Part shown: positions 17,207-25,999 of the stretch, piece by piece
Layout of the letters: each line of letters starts with the position of its first letter
Numbering within the stretch: position 1 is the first letter of the stretch
Source: UMGS1766 sp963597355
GTDB lineage: Bacteria > Bacillota > Clostridia > Oscillospirales > Oscillospiraceae
Length of the DNA: 64,000 nucleotides
Assembly (NCBI GenBank): GCA_963597355.1
Contig: CAVBPR010000002.1
Coordinates: 1 to 64,000, forward strand
Direction: 5' to 3'
Position numbers and translations under genes: made by a program
Notes under the pieces: generated by a model
Databases searched by the model: none
What the model was told of the DNA's origin: nothing
The model's input: only the letters and a program-made list of their open reading frames with translations

Positions 17207-17251
17207 CAGAAAACAAGCCCCTTTCCCCTGCGGAGAGGGGCTTGTTTTCTG
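17207..17251 (+). terminator. Terminator after engB
   Basis: CAGAAAACAAGCCCC and its complement GGGGCTTGTTTTCTG (17237-17251) form a stem of about 15-20 bp with a small loop. T-rich on both strands, it is a strong terminator. Confidence 0.88.
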
Positions 17252-17270
17252 TCAGGGTATTCGGTATAAT
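17242..17270 (+). promoter_or_regulatory. Promoter of the site-2 protease / scpAB operon
   Basis: TTGTTT at 17242-17247 and a perfect TATAAT at 17265-17270, spacing 17 bp. The -35 lies inside the right arm of the engB terminator. Confidence 0.65.
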
Positions 17271-17315
17271 AGAACGGAATTTAGGGCAGGATAAAACAGA
17301 GAAAGGGGCTTTACT

Positions 17316-18011
17316 TTGGCCTTTCTTCAGAATTTCTTAAACAATTTGGACACACAAGCAATTCGCAGTCTGGTTATAACCGTTCTGGCTTCTCTCGTGT
17401 GCATTATCCTGCATGAATGCGCCCACGGGATTGCGGCAGATTGCATGGGAGATCCTACTGCCCGCCGTTCGGGCCGCCTTTCCTGGAATCCCTTGCGCCA
17501 CATCGATGCTTTTGGATTGTTAATGATGGTAACCGTTGGCGTAGGTTGGGCCAAGCCGGTTCCTGTAGATCCCAGAAATTTTAAACATCCAAAGCGTGGT
17601 ATGGCGGTGACGGCTCTTGCAGGGCCATTGTCCAACTTTGCCTTGGCTATTGTGGCGCTGTTTTTCGGCGGTCTCCTTTATCGCGTACCTATCACGGTGA
17701 CAACTGGAGCGGTTTGGCAGATATACACGTTTATTTGGTCTTTGCTGGTGCGGATTGCTGTGCTCAGCATAGGTTTGGGTGTCTTTAATCTTATCCCGAT
17801 TCCGCCACTGGACGGGTCAAAGGTTCTGTTGTCTCTTTTGCCGGATCAGATTTATTTCCGTGTGCTGCACTATGAGCGTTATATTATGATTGCCTTGGTT
17901 ATTGCTGTTTGGACGGGCATATTTGATGCACCACTGAATGCGGCAATTCGCAGTGTGTTATATCTCCTGTGCAGACTCACCGGTTTCCCAACGTCGGTGT
18001 TTGGATTTTAA
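17316..18011 (+). CDS. Site-2 protease family (M50) membrane metallopeptidase
   Basis: 231-residue polytopic membrane protein. The zinc-binding HECAH is near residue 36-40 within the first membrane helix, and the third-ligand motif NLIPIPPLDGSK is near 155-166. About five hydrophobic segments are visible. M50 proteins cut transmembrane helices; the target here is unknown and there is no PDZ domain. TTG start chosen because AAAGGGG lies 7 nt upstream. In many Clostridia this gene precedes scpA, as here. Confidence 0.88.
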   Translation: MAFLQNFLNNLDTQAIRSLVITVLASLVCIILHECAHGIAADCMGDPTARRSGRLSWNPLRHIDAFGLLMMVTVGVGWAKPVPVDPRNFKHPKRGMAVTALAGPLSNFALAIVALFFGGLLYRVPITVTTGAVWQIYTFIWSLLVRIAVLSIGLGVFNLIPIPPLDGSKVLLSLLPDQIYFRVLHYERYIMIALVIAVWTGIFDAPLNAAIRSVLYLLCRLTGFPTSVFGF

Positions 18012-18029
18012 GATAATGAGGTGAAGCGC

Positions 18030-18827
18030 GTGGACGCGCCAATATACCATTTGGAACATGTGGTGCATTCCAAAGAGGAGATGGAGGATTTTAGCGGGCC
18101 TCTGGATCTGATTTTGCACTTGCTCAGTAAAAATAAAATGGAAATCAAGGACATTCAAATCTCACTGATTCTGGATCAATACATCCAATGGATGGATCGA
18201 CGCAAGGAGATGGATCTGGAAATCGCCAGCGAGTTTGTCACAATGGCGGCGCATCTTGTTTACATAAAAACAAGAATGCTTCTGTCAATACAGGATGAGG
18301 AAGCTGCGACCGAGATGGAACAATTGATTGCTTCTCTGGAGGAGCATCAACGACACGAAAACTACGGAAGAATCAAAAAGATCATACCGGAACTGGATCG
18401 TCGGTTTCAGGTTTGCCGCGATTACCTGACGCGTCTGCCGGAACCGCTTCCCAAAGAGAAAACATATCGGTATGTGCATCAGCCGGAGGATCTTCAGCGG
18501 GCAATGCGCACAATTCTTGAACGGGCAAATGAAATGCCGGATCCCTCGAAAATGGCGGATCCATTTCGGGATATTGTGGGACATGAACCCTATCCGGTGC
18601 AGGACAAAGTAAAAGATGTGCTCAGCCGTGTGCTGAAGGCAGGCGTGACGCATTTTCGCGCGTTATTTCGTGGAAGCCGCAGTCGGTCTGAAATTGTGGC
18701 TACCTTTCTTGCTGTGCTGGAGCTGTGCAAAGGAAAACGGATCCGTATTACCGGAACGGAAACGGATTGTACGGTAACTGGAACAGAGGATACTTCTGAT
18801 TTGACTGAGTTAACCGATACCTACTGA
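18030..18827 (+). CDS. scpA: Segregation and condensation protein A
   Basis: 265-residue kleisin subunit of the bacterial SMC complex, bridging the SMC heads during chromosome segregation. The N-terminal helical domain has the signature DFSGPLDLILHLLSKNKMEIKDI near residues 23-45 and the C-terminal winged helix ends with RSRSEIVATFLAVLELCK. The first possible start is GTG at 18021, but GAGGTGA at 18018-18024 overlaps it and is spaced 5 nt before GTG at 18030, which is preferred. Partner scpB follows 22 nt later. Confidence 0.93.
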   Translation: MDAPIYHLEHVVHSKEEMEDFSGPLDLILHLLSKNKMEIKDIQISLILDQYIQWMDRRKEMDLEIASEFVTMAAHLVYIKTRMLLSIQDEEAATEMEQLIASLEEHQRHENYGRIKKIIPELDRRFQVCRDYLTRLPEPLPKEKTYRYVHQPEDLQRAMRTILERANEMPDPSKMADPFRDIVGHEPYPVQDKVKDVLSRVLKAGVTHFRALFRGSRSRSEIVATFLAVLELCKGKRIRITGTETDCTVTGTEDTSDLTELTDTY

Positions 18828-18849
18828 AGGACGGGGGCGACAACTGGAG

Positions 18850-19449
18850 ATGGATTTAAAAGAGATAGAGTCTGCAGTGGAAGCAATTTTGTTTGCCTCA
18901 GGAGAACCAATTTCGTTGGAACGGTTGGCTGCAGCAGTTGAGGCGGATCCGAAGACGATTGAAAAGATCGTAACTCGATTGTCGGATTACTACAGCTATG
19001 AACGCAGGGGAATCCGAGTTTTAAAAATAGATGATTGTTATCAGCTGGCTTCCGCACCGGAATACGCACCGCAGGTGCGTCGGGCAATGGAAACGCGGCG
19101 GCCGCCGCAGCTTTCTCAGGCGGCTTTGGAGTCGCTGGCGGTGATTGCCTATTTTCAACCGACAACAAAGGCCTATGTGGAACAGATTCGTGGAGTGGAC
19201 TCTTCCTATACCGTGGGACTGTTGTCCGATCGCGGGCTGATTGAGGAATGCGGACGGTTGGCTGTTCCGGGTCGCCCGATTCTCTATCGTACGACCCAGG
19301 CATTTTTACGGTCGTTTGGATTGCAGACACTGGAAGATTTACCGCCTATGCCGGAAGTATCACCAGAAGACGGACAAATCACACTGGATATGCAAGCGGC
19401 AATTGAGCAGCTTCAGGATCAGGAGCAGGATAAGACAGAGGGGGAGTGA
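18850..19449 (+). CDS. scpB: Segregation and condensation protein B
   Basis: 199-residue winged-helix protein that dimerises and binds ScpA in the SMC-ScpAB complex. Family blocks seen: ESAVEAILFASGEPISLERLA near the start, YQLASAPEYAPQVR near residue 62, LSQAALESLAVIAYFQP near 86, VDSSYTVGLLSDRGLIEECGR near 117 and RPILYRTTQAFLRSFGL near 144. It ends with an acidic Gln/Asp/Glu tail. A TTG-started DUF2953 gene follows 4 nt after the stop. Confidence 0.94.
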   Translation: MDLKEIESAVEAILFASGEPISLERLAAAVEADPKTIEKIVTRLSDYYSYERRGIRVLKIDDCYQLASAPEYAPQVRRAMETRRPPQLSQAALESLAVIAYFQPTTKAYVEQIRGVDSSYTVGLLSDRGLIEECGRLAVPGRPILYRTTQAFLRSFGLQTLEDLPPMPEVSPEDGQITLDMQAAIEQLQDQEQDKTEGE

Positions 19450-19453
19450 TGCG

Positions 19454-20134
19454 TTGATCGCAATATGCATCATTGGCGGACTGCTGCTCATAATTCTTCT
19501 TCTGCTGTTGCTGCGTGCGGGATGCCAGATCGATTATTCAGAGGAAGGTTTCTTTCTATGGGTTACAATTGGTGCGGTTCACATTCAACTGATCCCGGAA
19601 AAAGAAAAAAAGCACAGACCAAGAAAGACTAAAAAGTCCAAACAAAGAAAAAAAGATGTCGAGCCGTCATCTGAGTCGGAAGAGTCAAAAATGCATCCGG
19701 CGGAGAAGCCGGAGAAAAAACCGGGAAAGCTGACGGTGTTGCTTGATTATGCTAAGCCACTGCTTTCCGCACTTGGGCAATCGAAGCACAAACCCAGGAT
19801 AGATTATATTTCTCTGCAATATATGATTGCGGGGAAAAATGACCCGGCCCAAGCTGCCATTCGTTACGGTGCTGTTTCAGCCGGAGGAGGAGCATTGATT
19901 CCTCTGATCAATGAAGCGGTTGTTGTTAAGCAATGGAATTTGCAGCCTGCAGTGGATTTTGATGCAGAGGACACAAAAGTGGCATTATCGGCAAAGGCAA
20001 GCTGCCGTATTGGTGGATTGATCTGTTTTAGTATTCGGTTTGCAAAACAGATGCTTCCTATTTATCAAAAGAATAAGAAGCAGGAAAAACCAGAGGAGGA
20101 AAAACGACATGGAAGAAAAGCATCAGATCAGTGA
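19454..20134 (+). CDS. DUF2953 membrane protein (YtfI-like)
   Basis: 226 residues: one N-terminal membrane helix (IAICIIGGLLLIILLLLLL), then a strongly basic Lys/Arg-rich stretch with acidic patches (about residues 50-85), then a soluble part with the VKQWNLQPAVDFD region characteristic of DUF2953. Its function is unknown; the family sits next to ytfJ in Bacillus too. The open frame extends back to 19241, but that part is out-of-frame scpB. TTG at 19454 has GGGGGAG at 7 nt, so it is taken as start. Overlaps ytfJ by 26 nt. Confidence 0.78.
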   Translation: MIAICIIGGLLLIILLLLLLRAGCQIDYSEEGFFLWVTIGAVHIQLIPEKEKKHRPRKTKKSKQRKKDVEPSSESEESKMHPAEKPEKKPGKLTVLLDYAKPLLSALGQSKHKPRIDYISLQYMIAGKNDPAQAAIRYGAVSAGGGALIPLINEAVVVKQWNLQPAVDFDAEDTKVALSAKASCRIGGLICFSIRFAKQMLPIYQKNKKQEKPEEEKRHGRKASDQ

Positions 20135-20522
20135 AGTCATGGGCATTACCATGGAAAAGATCAAAGAAATGATCGACGTGAACACCATTATTGGTGAGCC
20201 AATTCGCACACCGGATGGAATTACGATTATTCCGGTGTCCAAGGTCAGTATTGGCTTTGCATCTGGCGGTTCAGACTTTGTTTCCAAGCACCAGAATGGA
20301 GGGAAAAATCCGTTTGGCGGCGGTGGCGGAGCTGGCGTCAATATCGCTCCGGTAGCTTTTCTGATTGTAAATAAGGATCATGTCCGTTTGCTTCCGGTTG
20401 CTCCGCCTCCTGGTGGCGTGGCCGACCGTGTGGTCGATATGGTGCCGGAAATTGTGGACAAGGTAGCTGGATTTTTTGATAAGAAGAACGATAATAGCGG
20501 TGAGGATGACGAAGTTTTCTAA
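20109..20522 (+). CDS. ytfJ: GerW family sporulation protein YtfJ
   Basis: 137 residues of the GerW/YtfJ family, linked to spore formation and germination in endospore formers. The family hallmark is visible: VMGITMEKIKEMIDVNTIIGEPI near the start, VSIGFASGGSDF near 50, then a Gly-rich stretch (GGGGGAGVNIAPVAFLI). The ATG at 20109 lies behind GAGGAGG and overlaps the DUF2953 gene. Its presence suggests that the organism, or its recent ancestor, forms spores. Confidence 0.9.
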   Translation: MEEKHQISEVMGITMEKIKEMIDVNTIIGEPIRTPDGITIIPVSKVSIGFASGGSDFVSKHQNGGKNPFGGGGGAGVNIAPVAFLIVNKDHVRLLPVAPPPGGVADRVVDMVPEIVDKVAGFFDKKNDNSGEDDEVF

Positions 20523-20567
20523 TGTCTCTTTCTCAGCTTATACCATATGCGCCAAGGGAGAGCAGCG

Positions 20568-21809
20568 ATGAAAATCTGTCATTTGAAAAAAGCCATCTTA
20601 TTATTTTTGCCGCTGTGCATCCTCTTTTCTATCAGCGCAAGTGCAATTACAATTGGCGGTGTAGCCAACAGTGTAGAAGCCTATACCGACTCCTATGGGC
20701 TGAATATTTCGGCGGAGTGTGCAATCCTGATAGAAGCCAAGTCGGGGCAGGTCCTGTATGAACGCAATGCAGAGCAGCAGCATCTCATTGCCAGTACAAC
20801 CAAGATCATGACAGCCATGGTCGTGCTGGAAAAGGCCAATAATTTGGATGACACGGTTGTTGTAAAGCAGGAATGGGCGGACGTAGAAGGTTCCTCGATG
20901 TATTTGAGAGCCGGAGAGTCGGTTTCGATACGGGCATTGCTGTATGGACTTATGCTAAACTCCGGCAACGATGCTGCTACTGCGCTGGCAAATGCGGTTG
21001 GCGGAGATGAGGCAACCTTTGTGAGCTGGATGAATGAGTACGCAGAACGATATGGAATGTCAAGCACTCACTTCGCAAATCCCCACGGACTGGATGCGGA
21101 GGATCATTATTCTACTGCCCATGATATGGCTCGCCTTATGGTGCATGCGATGGAGAATGCAACTTTTCGAGAGATTGCCTCAACACGATACATTAACATC
21201 GATGGCTACGAGCTCTATTTTCACAACAAACTGCTGAACCGGTACGAATATTGTGTTGCCGGGAAGACCGGGTATACCATTGCGGCAGGCCGTACGCTTG
21301 TGACCGCATCGGAAAAGGATGGTCAAACGCTAATTGCCGTCACGCTGAATGATGCGGACGATTGGAACGACCAAATTGCGATGTATGACTACGGCTTTTC
21401 CAAATGCAAAACCATCACTGCATGCAGTGCCGGTCAACAGGGACCGAGCTATACTTTACCGGGTACGGTGATCACAACACCAACGTATTATCTCAACTCC
21501 GTCTCCTGTGTGTCCGTTGATGGAGCAACCTTGGAACAGACGGTCTATTTGCCGGAGCAGGCTTCGCTCAGCATTCCGAAGGGATTTGTATTCGGAAGAG
21601 TGGTCTTTTCAATTGGTGGATCTGTTGTAGGAGTCGGTTTGTTAATGACTGGCGATGCGATAAACTGCGAAGGTGAGGCAACAAATACGTGGAAGAGCGA
21701 CTTCAAAAATACCTGTCTGCTTGCGGGATTGTATCCAGACGTACAGCCGAACGGTACATACAGGATGGAAGGGTTACTGTCAACGGCACTCCAGCGCTGT
21801 TGGGAATGA
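20568..21809 (+). CDS. dacB: D-alanyl-D-alanine carboxypeptidase (peptidase S11)
   Basis: 413-residue exported penicillin-binding protein that trims the terminal D-Ala of peptidoglycan stem peptides. Signal peptide at residues 1-27 (Lys-rich, then hydrophobic, ending SISASA). Catalytic motifs: S76-x-x-K79 in ASTTK, SGN in LNSGNDA near 128, and KTG in AGKTGYT near 234. The start is ATG at 20568 behind GGGAGAG rather than 20547. Anomaly: the frame runs 121 nt into rluB, so its last 40 residues are encoded by the S4-domain region of the next gene. A TAA in the +1 frame at 21661-21663 lies just before. The symbol dacB is by analogy with other Clostridia; dacF is possible. Confidence 0.85.
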   Translation: MKICHLKKAILLFLPLCILFSISASAITIGGVANSVEAYTDSYGLNISAECAILIEAKSGQVLYERNAEQQHLIASTTKIMTAMVVLEKANNLDDTVVVKQEWADVEGSSMYLRAGESVSIRALLYGLMLNSGNDAATALANAVGGDEATFVSWMNEYAERYGMSSTHFANPHGLDAEDHYSTAHDMARLMVHAMENATFREIASTRYINIDGYELYFHNKLLNRYEYCVAGKTGYTIAAGRTLVTASEKDGQTLIAVTLNDADDWNDQIAMYDYGFSKCKTITACSAGQQGPSYTLPGTVITTPTYYLNSVSCVSVDGATLEQTVYLPEQASLSIPKGFVFGRVVFSIGGSVVGVGLLMTGDAINCEGEATNTWKSDFKNTCLLAGLYPDVQPNGTYRMEGLLSTALQRCWE

Positions 21810-22402
21810 GAATCAATCCGGATCAGGATGAAGTAGCGGTAGATGGGGTGGTTGTTTCTGGGCATCCACCAAAGTGCTACCTGATGTTAAATAAGCCACG
21901 GGGTTATGTAACGACACTGTCCGATGAGAAGGGACGGGAAACTGCGGCGCAGCTAGTAGAGGATTGCGGGCAGCGGGTTTGGCCCATTGGCCGGCTAGAT
22001 ATGTATTCAGAAGGCTTGCTGTTGTTTACAAACGATGGAGAGTTGACACAGAAACTGGAACATCCTTCCGGTGAAATTGACAAGGAGTATCTGGTTCGCG
22101 TGGATCGTGTTTCGGAGCATGCGTTGAAGATACTGCGTGGCACAATCGAGTTGGATGGGCAGATTCTCTCGCCGGCACAGGTTGATGTGTGTGCACAGGG
22201 AAAAGGAAATGTGCTGCTTCGATTTGTAATCCATGAAGGCAAGAATCGGCAAATCCGCAGGATGTGTCAATTGGCAGGGCTACGTGTGCTGCGGTTGAAG
22301 AGAGTGCGGGAAGGGAATGTTTCCCTTGGAGATTTGAAACCCGGTTCCTGGCGCTATTTGTCGGAGGAGGAAGTGGCTTCTCTCTACGGCGAAAGCAAAT
22401 AA
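21689..22402 (+). CDS. rluB: 16S/23S rRNA pseudouridine synthase, RsuA/RluB family
   Basis: 237 residues: an N-terminal S4 RNA-binding domain beginning EERLQKYLSACGIVSRRTAE, then the pseudouridine synthase core with the catalytic Asp in GRLDMYSEGLLLFTNDG near residue 99 and the KNRQIRRMC block near 183. It modifies uridine in rRNA. Start is GTG at 21689, ten bases after AAGGTGAGG; no later start would keep the S4 domain. It lies largely behind dacB and shares 121 nt with it. RluB and RsuA cannot be separated by eye. Confidence 0.9.
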   Translation: MEERLQKYLSACGIVSRRTAERYIQDGRVTVNGTPALLGMRINPDQDEVAVDGVVVSGHPPKCYLMLNKPRGYVTTLSDEKGRETAAQLVEDCGQRVWPIGRLDMYSEGLLLFTNDGELTQKLEHPSGEIDKEYLVRVDRVSEHALKILRGTIELDGQILSPAQVDVCAQGKGNVLLRFVIHEGKNRQIRRMCQLAGLRVLRLKRVREGNVSLGDLKPGSWRYLSEEEVASLYGESK

Positions 22403-22438
22403 AATGCAGGATGAATCCGAAAAGCTTGCAAAACTGAC

Positions 22439-22467
22439 TTGCTTTTTTTGTGTTTACAGGGTATTAT
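22439..22467 (+). promoter_or_regulatory. Promoter of the RpiR-family gene
   Basis: TTGCTT at 22439-22444 and TATTAT at 22462-22467, spacing 17 bp, 54 bp before the regulator's start. Confidence 0.55.
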
Positions 22468-22520
22468 GATGCTATCATGATTTGCTGCAGGCTGTGCGGC
22501 ATCTTTAGTTAGGTGATGAA

Positions 22521-23396
22521 ATGATGGCGAAAGATATACTGACACACATTAAAGAGAATATGACTTCGTTTTCCAAGGGACAAAAGCTCATTGCTAATTT
22601 TATCTTGGAGTCTTATGATAAAGCGGCGTTTATGACCGCATGCAAGCTGGGAAAGACAGTGAATGTCAGCGAGTCGACCGTTGTACGCTTTGCTGCAGAG
22701 CTGGGTTACGATGGATATCCGAATATGCAAAAAGCATTGCAGGAGATGATTCGAAATAAGCTCACTTCGGTACAGCGAATTGAAGTTTCAAATGATCGCA
22801 TTGGCAACCAGGATATTATGTCCATGGTGATGCAGTCGGACATTGAAAAAATTCGACTCACGCTGGAGGAAACTGACCGTACAAGCTTTGAGAAAGCGGT
22901 AAAAACGATTACCGAGGCAAAACGGATTTATATCCTAGGCGTGCGTTCCGCCAGCGCGTTGGCGAATTTTATGACGTTCTATTTTACCTATATCTTTGAC
23001 AATGTCATCCACGTGGATACAACCTCCATTAGCGAAGTTTTCGAGCAGGTTATGCGAATTGAGCCGGGAGATGTATTGATTGGACTGAGTTTCCCCCGCT
23101 ACTCAAAGCGAACTGTGAAGGCCATGAAGTATGCCAGCAGTCAAGGCGCACAGGTGATTGCAATTACGGACAGTGCGACCTCGCCTTTGGCATCCATTGC
23201 AGATGTGTCGCTGTTTGCAAAAAGCGATATGGCCTCCTTCGTGGATTCCCTTGTTGCTCCGCTGAGTCTGGTGAATGCGTTGATTGTTGCAGTCAGCCGG
23301 CAGAAAAACGACCAGTTGGAGGCAACCTTCAGCAAACTGGAGCAGATATGGGCAGAATATGAAGTTTACGAGCGGCCGGATGACGAAACGAAATAA
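22521..23396 (+). CDS. MurR/RpiR family transcriptional regulator
   Basis: 291 residues with an N-terminal helix-turn-helix domain (NVSESTVVRFAAELGYDGY near residues 50-68) and a C-terminal SIS sugar-phosphate-binding domain (RIYILGVRSASALA near 135; VLIGLSFPRYSKRT near 184). Such proteins sense amino-sugar or sugar phosphates. No sugar-metabolism gene is adjacent: the next gene is an unrelated flavoprotein, so its target is probably elsewhere or it acts on its own promoter. AGGTGA precedes the ATG pair at 22521/22524; which one is used is uncertain. Confidence 0.88.
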   Translation: MMAKDILTHIKENMTSFSKGQKLIANFILESYDKAAFMTACKLGKTVNVSESTVVRFAAELGYDGYPNMQKALQEMIRNKLTSVQRIEVSNDRIGNQDIMSMVMQSDIEKIRLTLEETDRTSFEKAVKTITEAKRIYILGVRSASALANFMTFYFTYIFDNVIHVDTTSISEVFEQVMRIEPGDVLIGLSFPRYSKRTVKAMKYASSQGAQVIAITDSATSPLASIADVSLFAKSDMASFVDSLVAPLSLVNALIVAVSRQKNDQLEATFSKLEQIWAEYEVYERPDDETK

Positions 23397-23416
23397 TATA
23401 AAAACGAGGAATTGAT

Positions 23417-24685
23417 TTGAAAGAACATCCTTCTGTGATTATCATTGGCGGAGGCGCTGCGGGTATGATGGCTGCGCACTCCGCCGTTTCCGCGGGTGCA
23501 AGAGTTACCCTGATTGAGCGCAATGAAAAAGTGGGACGAAAGCTTTATATTACCGGAAAAGGCCGGTGCAACCTGACGAATCACTGCACTGGAGAAGAAG
23601 TCCTTCAAAATGTGCCCCATAATCCAAAGTTTTTGCTGCGGGCTATGATGCAGTATCCGCCGGAAAAGACAATGGAATTTTTCAAACAGCAGGGACTTGC
23701 GCTGAAAACGGAGCGGGGCAATCGGGTTTTTCCCGCATCTGACCGTGCGGCAGATGTGATCGATACGCTGTATTATGCCTTGAAACGAAAAAATGTGGCG
23801 TTCGTTCATGGAGCGGTGCAGCAGATAGATGCTGAAAATGATTCGGTAACCGGAGTGACACTGACTGATGGTCGGTTTATACCGTCAGATCGGGTAGTTT
23901 TGGCGACCGGTGGAGCATCTTACCCGAAGACAGGTTCCACTGGAGATGGTTATGCCATGGCAGAGGCACTGGGACATACCATCTGTTCACCGGTGGGCTC
24001 TCTCGTTCCCTTGGTGGAAGATGGGGACGATTGTCCCAAAATGCAGGGACTTGCGCTGAAAAATGTAGCGATCAAAGTAGTCAATCAAAAGAAAAAGGTT
24101 GTTTTTCAGGAATTTGGCGAATTATTGTTCACTCATTTCGGGTTGTCTGGCCCGCTGATTTTGAGTGCCAGCGCACATATGGATCACTATGAAAGAAATC
24201 ACTATCAGGTTTGCATTGATTTAAAACCAGCACTGGACGAGAAAAAATTAGATGAACGCATTTTGCGGGATTTTGGTGAAAATCTGAACCGCTCCTTTGG
24301 AAATGCCCTGAATGGGTTGCTCCCCAGATTGATGATACCGGTTGTGATACAGCGTACAGGAATTGATCCGGAAACGCGTGTGCATGACATTACAAAGGCC
24401 CAGAGACGAACATTGCTTGAGGTGATAAAATGCTTCTCGGTTTCAATTGCCGGGCCTCGGCCGGTAGATGAGGCGATTGTTACGCGGGGAGGCATCAAAG
24501 TAGGAGAAATTGATCCGGCAACAATGGCGTCCAAAAAGTGCCGCGGTTTGTATTTTGCAGGGGAAGTAATTGACGTTGATGCATATACCGGCGGATTTAA
24601 TCTGCAAATTGCATGGGCAACCGGCTATCTGGCAGGAAAACATGCGGCAGAGGATTTGTGGAATGCGGAGGAGGAAGGCATTTGA
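23417..24685 (+). CDS. HI0933/BaiN-family NAD(P)/FAD-dependent oxidoreductase
   Basis: 422-residue flavoprotein. The N-terminal dinucleotide fold begins IIIGGGAAGMMAAHSAV, followed by RNEKVGRKLYITGKGRCNLTN, the family's conserved second motif. The C-terminal motif GLYFAGEVIDVDAYTGGFNLQIAWATG closes the FAD site. Annotated in databases as BaiN or aminoacetone oxidase family, but most members have no proven substrate, so no function is assigned here. Start TTG at 23417 sits 6 nt after GAGGA. It ends in a TTGA overlap with cmk. Confidence 0.88.
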   Translation: MKEHPSVIIIGGGAAGMMAAHSAVSAGARVTLIERNEKVGRKLYITGKGRCNLTNHCTGEEVLQNVPHNPKFLLRAMMQYPPEKTMEFFKQQGLALKTERGNRVFPASDRAADVIDTLYYALKRKNVAFVHGAVQQIDAENDSVTGVTLTDGRFIPSDRVVLATGGASYPKTGSTGDGYAMAEALGHTICSPVGSLVPLVEDGDDCPKMQGLALKNVAIKVVNQKKKVVFQEFGELLFTHFGLSGPLILSASAHMDHYERNHYQVCIDLKPALDEKKLDERILRDFGENLNRSFGNALNGLLPRLMIPVVIQRTGIDPETRVHDITKAQRRTLLEVIKCFSVSIAGPRPVDEAIVTRGGIKVGEIDPATMASKKCRGLYFAGEVIDVDAYTGGFNLQIAWATGYLAGKHAAEDLWNAEEEGI

Positions 24686-25362
24686 GTTCTGTTAGTATTG
24701 CGATAGATGGCCCGTCCGGTGCGGGCAAGAGCACGTTGGCGCGTCAGTGTGCACAGAAATTGGGCTTTATTTATGTCGACACTGGGGCAATCTATCGAAC
24801 GGTGGCGCTGTACTGTCACCGGAAGGGGATTTCTGGCGATAATGTTGCTGAAGTTGAGAAAGCGTTGCCGGATATAAAAATTGACCTTTCCTATGATGAG
24901 ATGGGAACACAGCGGATGTTCCTGAATGGTGAGGATGTTTCGGATCAGATTCGTACGCCGGAGATTTCAATGTTTACATCTACTGTATCCGCGATTCCGG
25001 CAGTGCGCGCTTTCCTGTTGGAGAAACAGCGGGAGCTGGCTTGCGCCCATAATGTGGTCATGGATGGACGGGACATCGGAACAGTTGTGTTGCCAAACGC
25101 TACAGTGAAGATCTATTTGACTGCCGCACCGGAAGCGCGTGCACAGCGTCGCTGCGCAGAGCTTCGGGCGAAGGGAATGGATGTCTCCTTTGATGAAATT
25201 TTGAAGGACGTACAGGAACGGGACTATAATGATACCCATAGAGCAGTATCGCCGCTTCGACAGGCGGATGATGCGAAGCTGTTGGATACAACCTGTCTTG
25301 ATTTGGAGCAGAGTTTGAATGTGCTGGTTCAGCTTGTGCAAGAGGGAATGCAGCGTGGATAA
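24682..25362 (+). CDS. cmk: (d)CMP kinase
   Basis: 226-residue P-loop kinase phosphorylating CMP and dCMP for nucleic-acid synthesis. P-loop GPSGAGKST near residue 10, DTGAIYRTVAL near 33, and the GRDIGTVVLPNA block near 133. The TTG start overlaps the previous stop (TTGA) and has GAGGAGGAAGG just upstream. The open frame further upstream belongs to the previous gene's other frame. The order cmk-plsC-ispH-rpsA is typical of Clostridia. Confidence 0.94.
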   Translation: MSSVSIAIDGPSGAGKSTLARQCAQKLGFIYVDTGAIYRTVALYCHRKGISGDNVAEVEKALPDIKIDLSYDEMGTQRMFLNGEDVSDQIRTPEISMFTSTVSAIPAVRAFLLEKQRELACAHNVVMDGRDIGTVVLPNATVKIYLTAAPEARAQRRCAELRAKGMDVSFDEILKDVQERDYNDTHRAVSPLRQADDAKLLDTTCLDLEQSLNVLVQLVQEGMQRG

Positions 25363-25999
25363 GACAACAAAGGTAAAGTACAAAGCATTAAGCAAACAGG
25401 GAACGGATCGTCTGTATCGTATTGTTTTTTGGCCTGTGTTTCTTGTGTTGAGCATTTTTCATCCGGTTCGAGTGAAGGGAAGAGAAAATATTCCTGCCGG
25501 TGCCGCTGTCATAACGCCAAATCATTCCTCCAACTTTGACCCGTTGATGGCGATTATGACATTTGGAGCAAAATATCCCTTGCGTATTATGGCAAAGGAG
25601 GAACTGTTTCATATCCCGATTCTCGGTTGGCTTATGATTAAGTTCGGTATGTTCGGAGTAAACCGGGGTCATAGCGATATGGCCGCAATAAAACAGGCCA
25701 TTCGAGTTTTAAAGGAAGATTGTAAGCTTATGCTGTTTCCGGAGGGGACTCGCGTTACTTCCGCCGAAAATGCTACGAATGCAAAAACGGGGGCAATTAT
25801 GTTTGCAGCGCGAACGGGAAGTCCCCTGGTTCCGGTTTACATCCCAAGAAAAAAGCGCTGGTTTGCCCCGACAACCGTGACGATTGGTCAGCCTTATTAT
25901 CCGGATATGCCGAAAAAAGGCGCTACCCAGGAAGACTATCAGCGGGAAGCGGACGAATTATTAAGGCGGATCTATGCCTTAAGTGAGGAGCAGGCATGA
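25355..25999 (+). CDS. plsC: 1-acyl-sn-glycerol-3-phosphate acyltransferase
   Basis: 214-residue membrane-associated acyltransferase making phosphatidic acid. The catalytic H-x4-D is in NHSSNFD near residue 55, the FPEGTR motif near 127, and the VYIPRKKR region after it. One hydrophobic N-terminal segment (IVFWPVFLVLSIF) anchors it. Start: GTG at 25355, seven nt past AGAGGGA and overlapping the cmk stop by 8 nt. Confidence 0.9.
   Translation: MDKTTKVKYKALSKQGTDRLYRIVFWPVFLVLSIFHPVRVKGRENIPAGAAVITPNHSSNFDPLMAIMTFGAKYPLRIMAKEELFHIPILGWLMIKFGMFGVNRGHSDMAAIKQAIRVLKEDCKLMLFPEGTRVTSAENATNAKTGAIMFAARTGSPLVPVYIPRKKRWFAPTTVTIGQPYYPDMPKKGATQEDYQREADELLRRIYALSEEQA

Noticed and set aside
22421..22450. 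Terminator-like AAGC...GCTT before a T run after rluB
   Set aside because: The stem is only about 5 bp with a large loop, and the T run is better explained as part of the next promoter.
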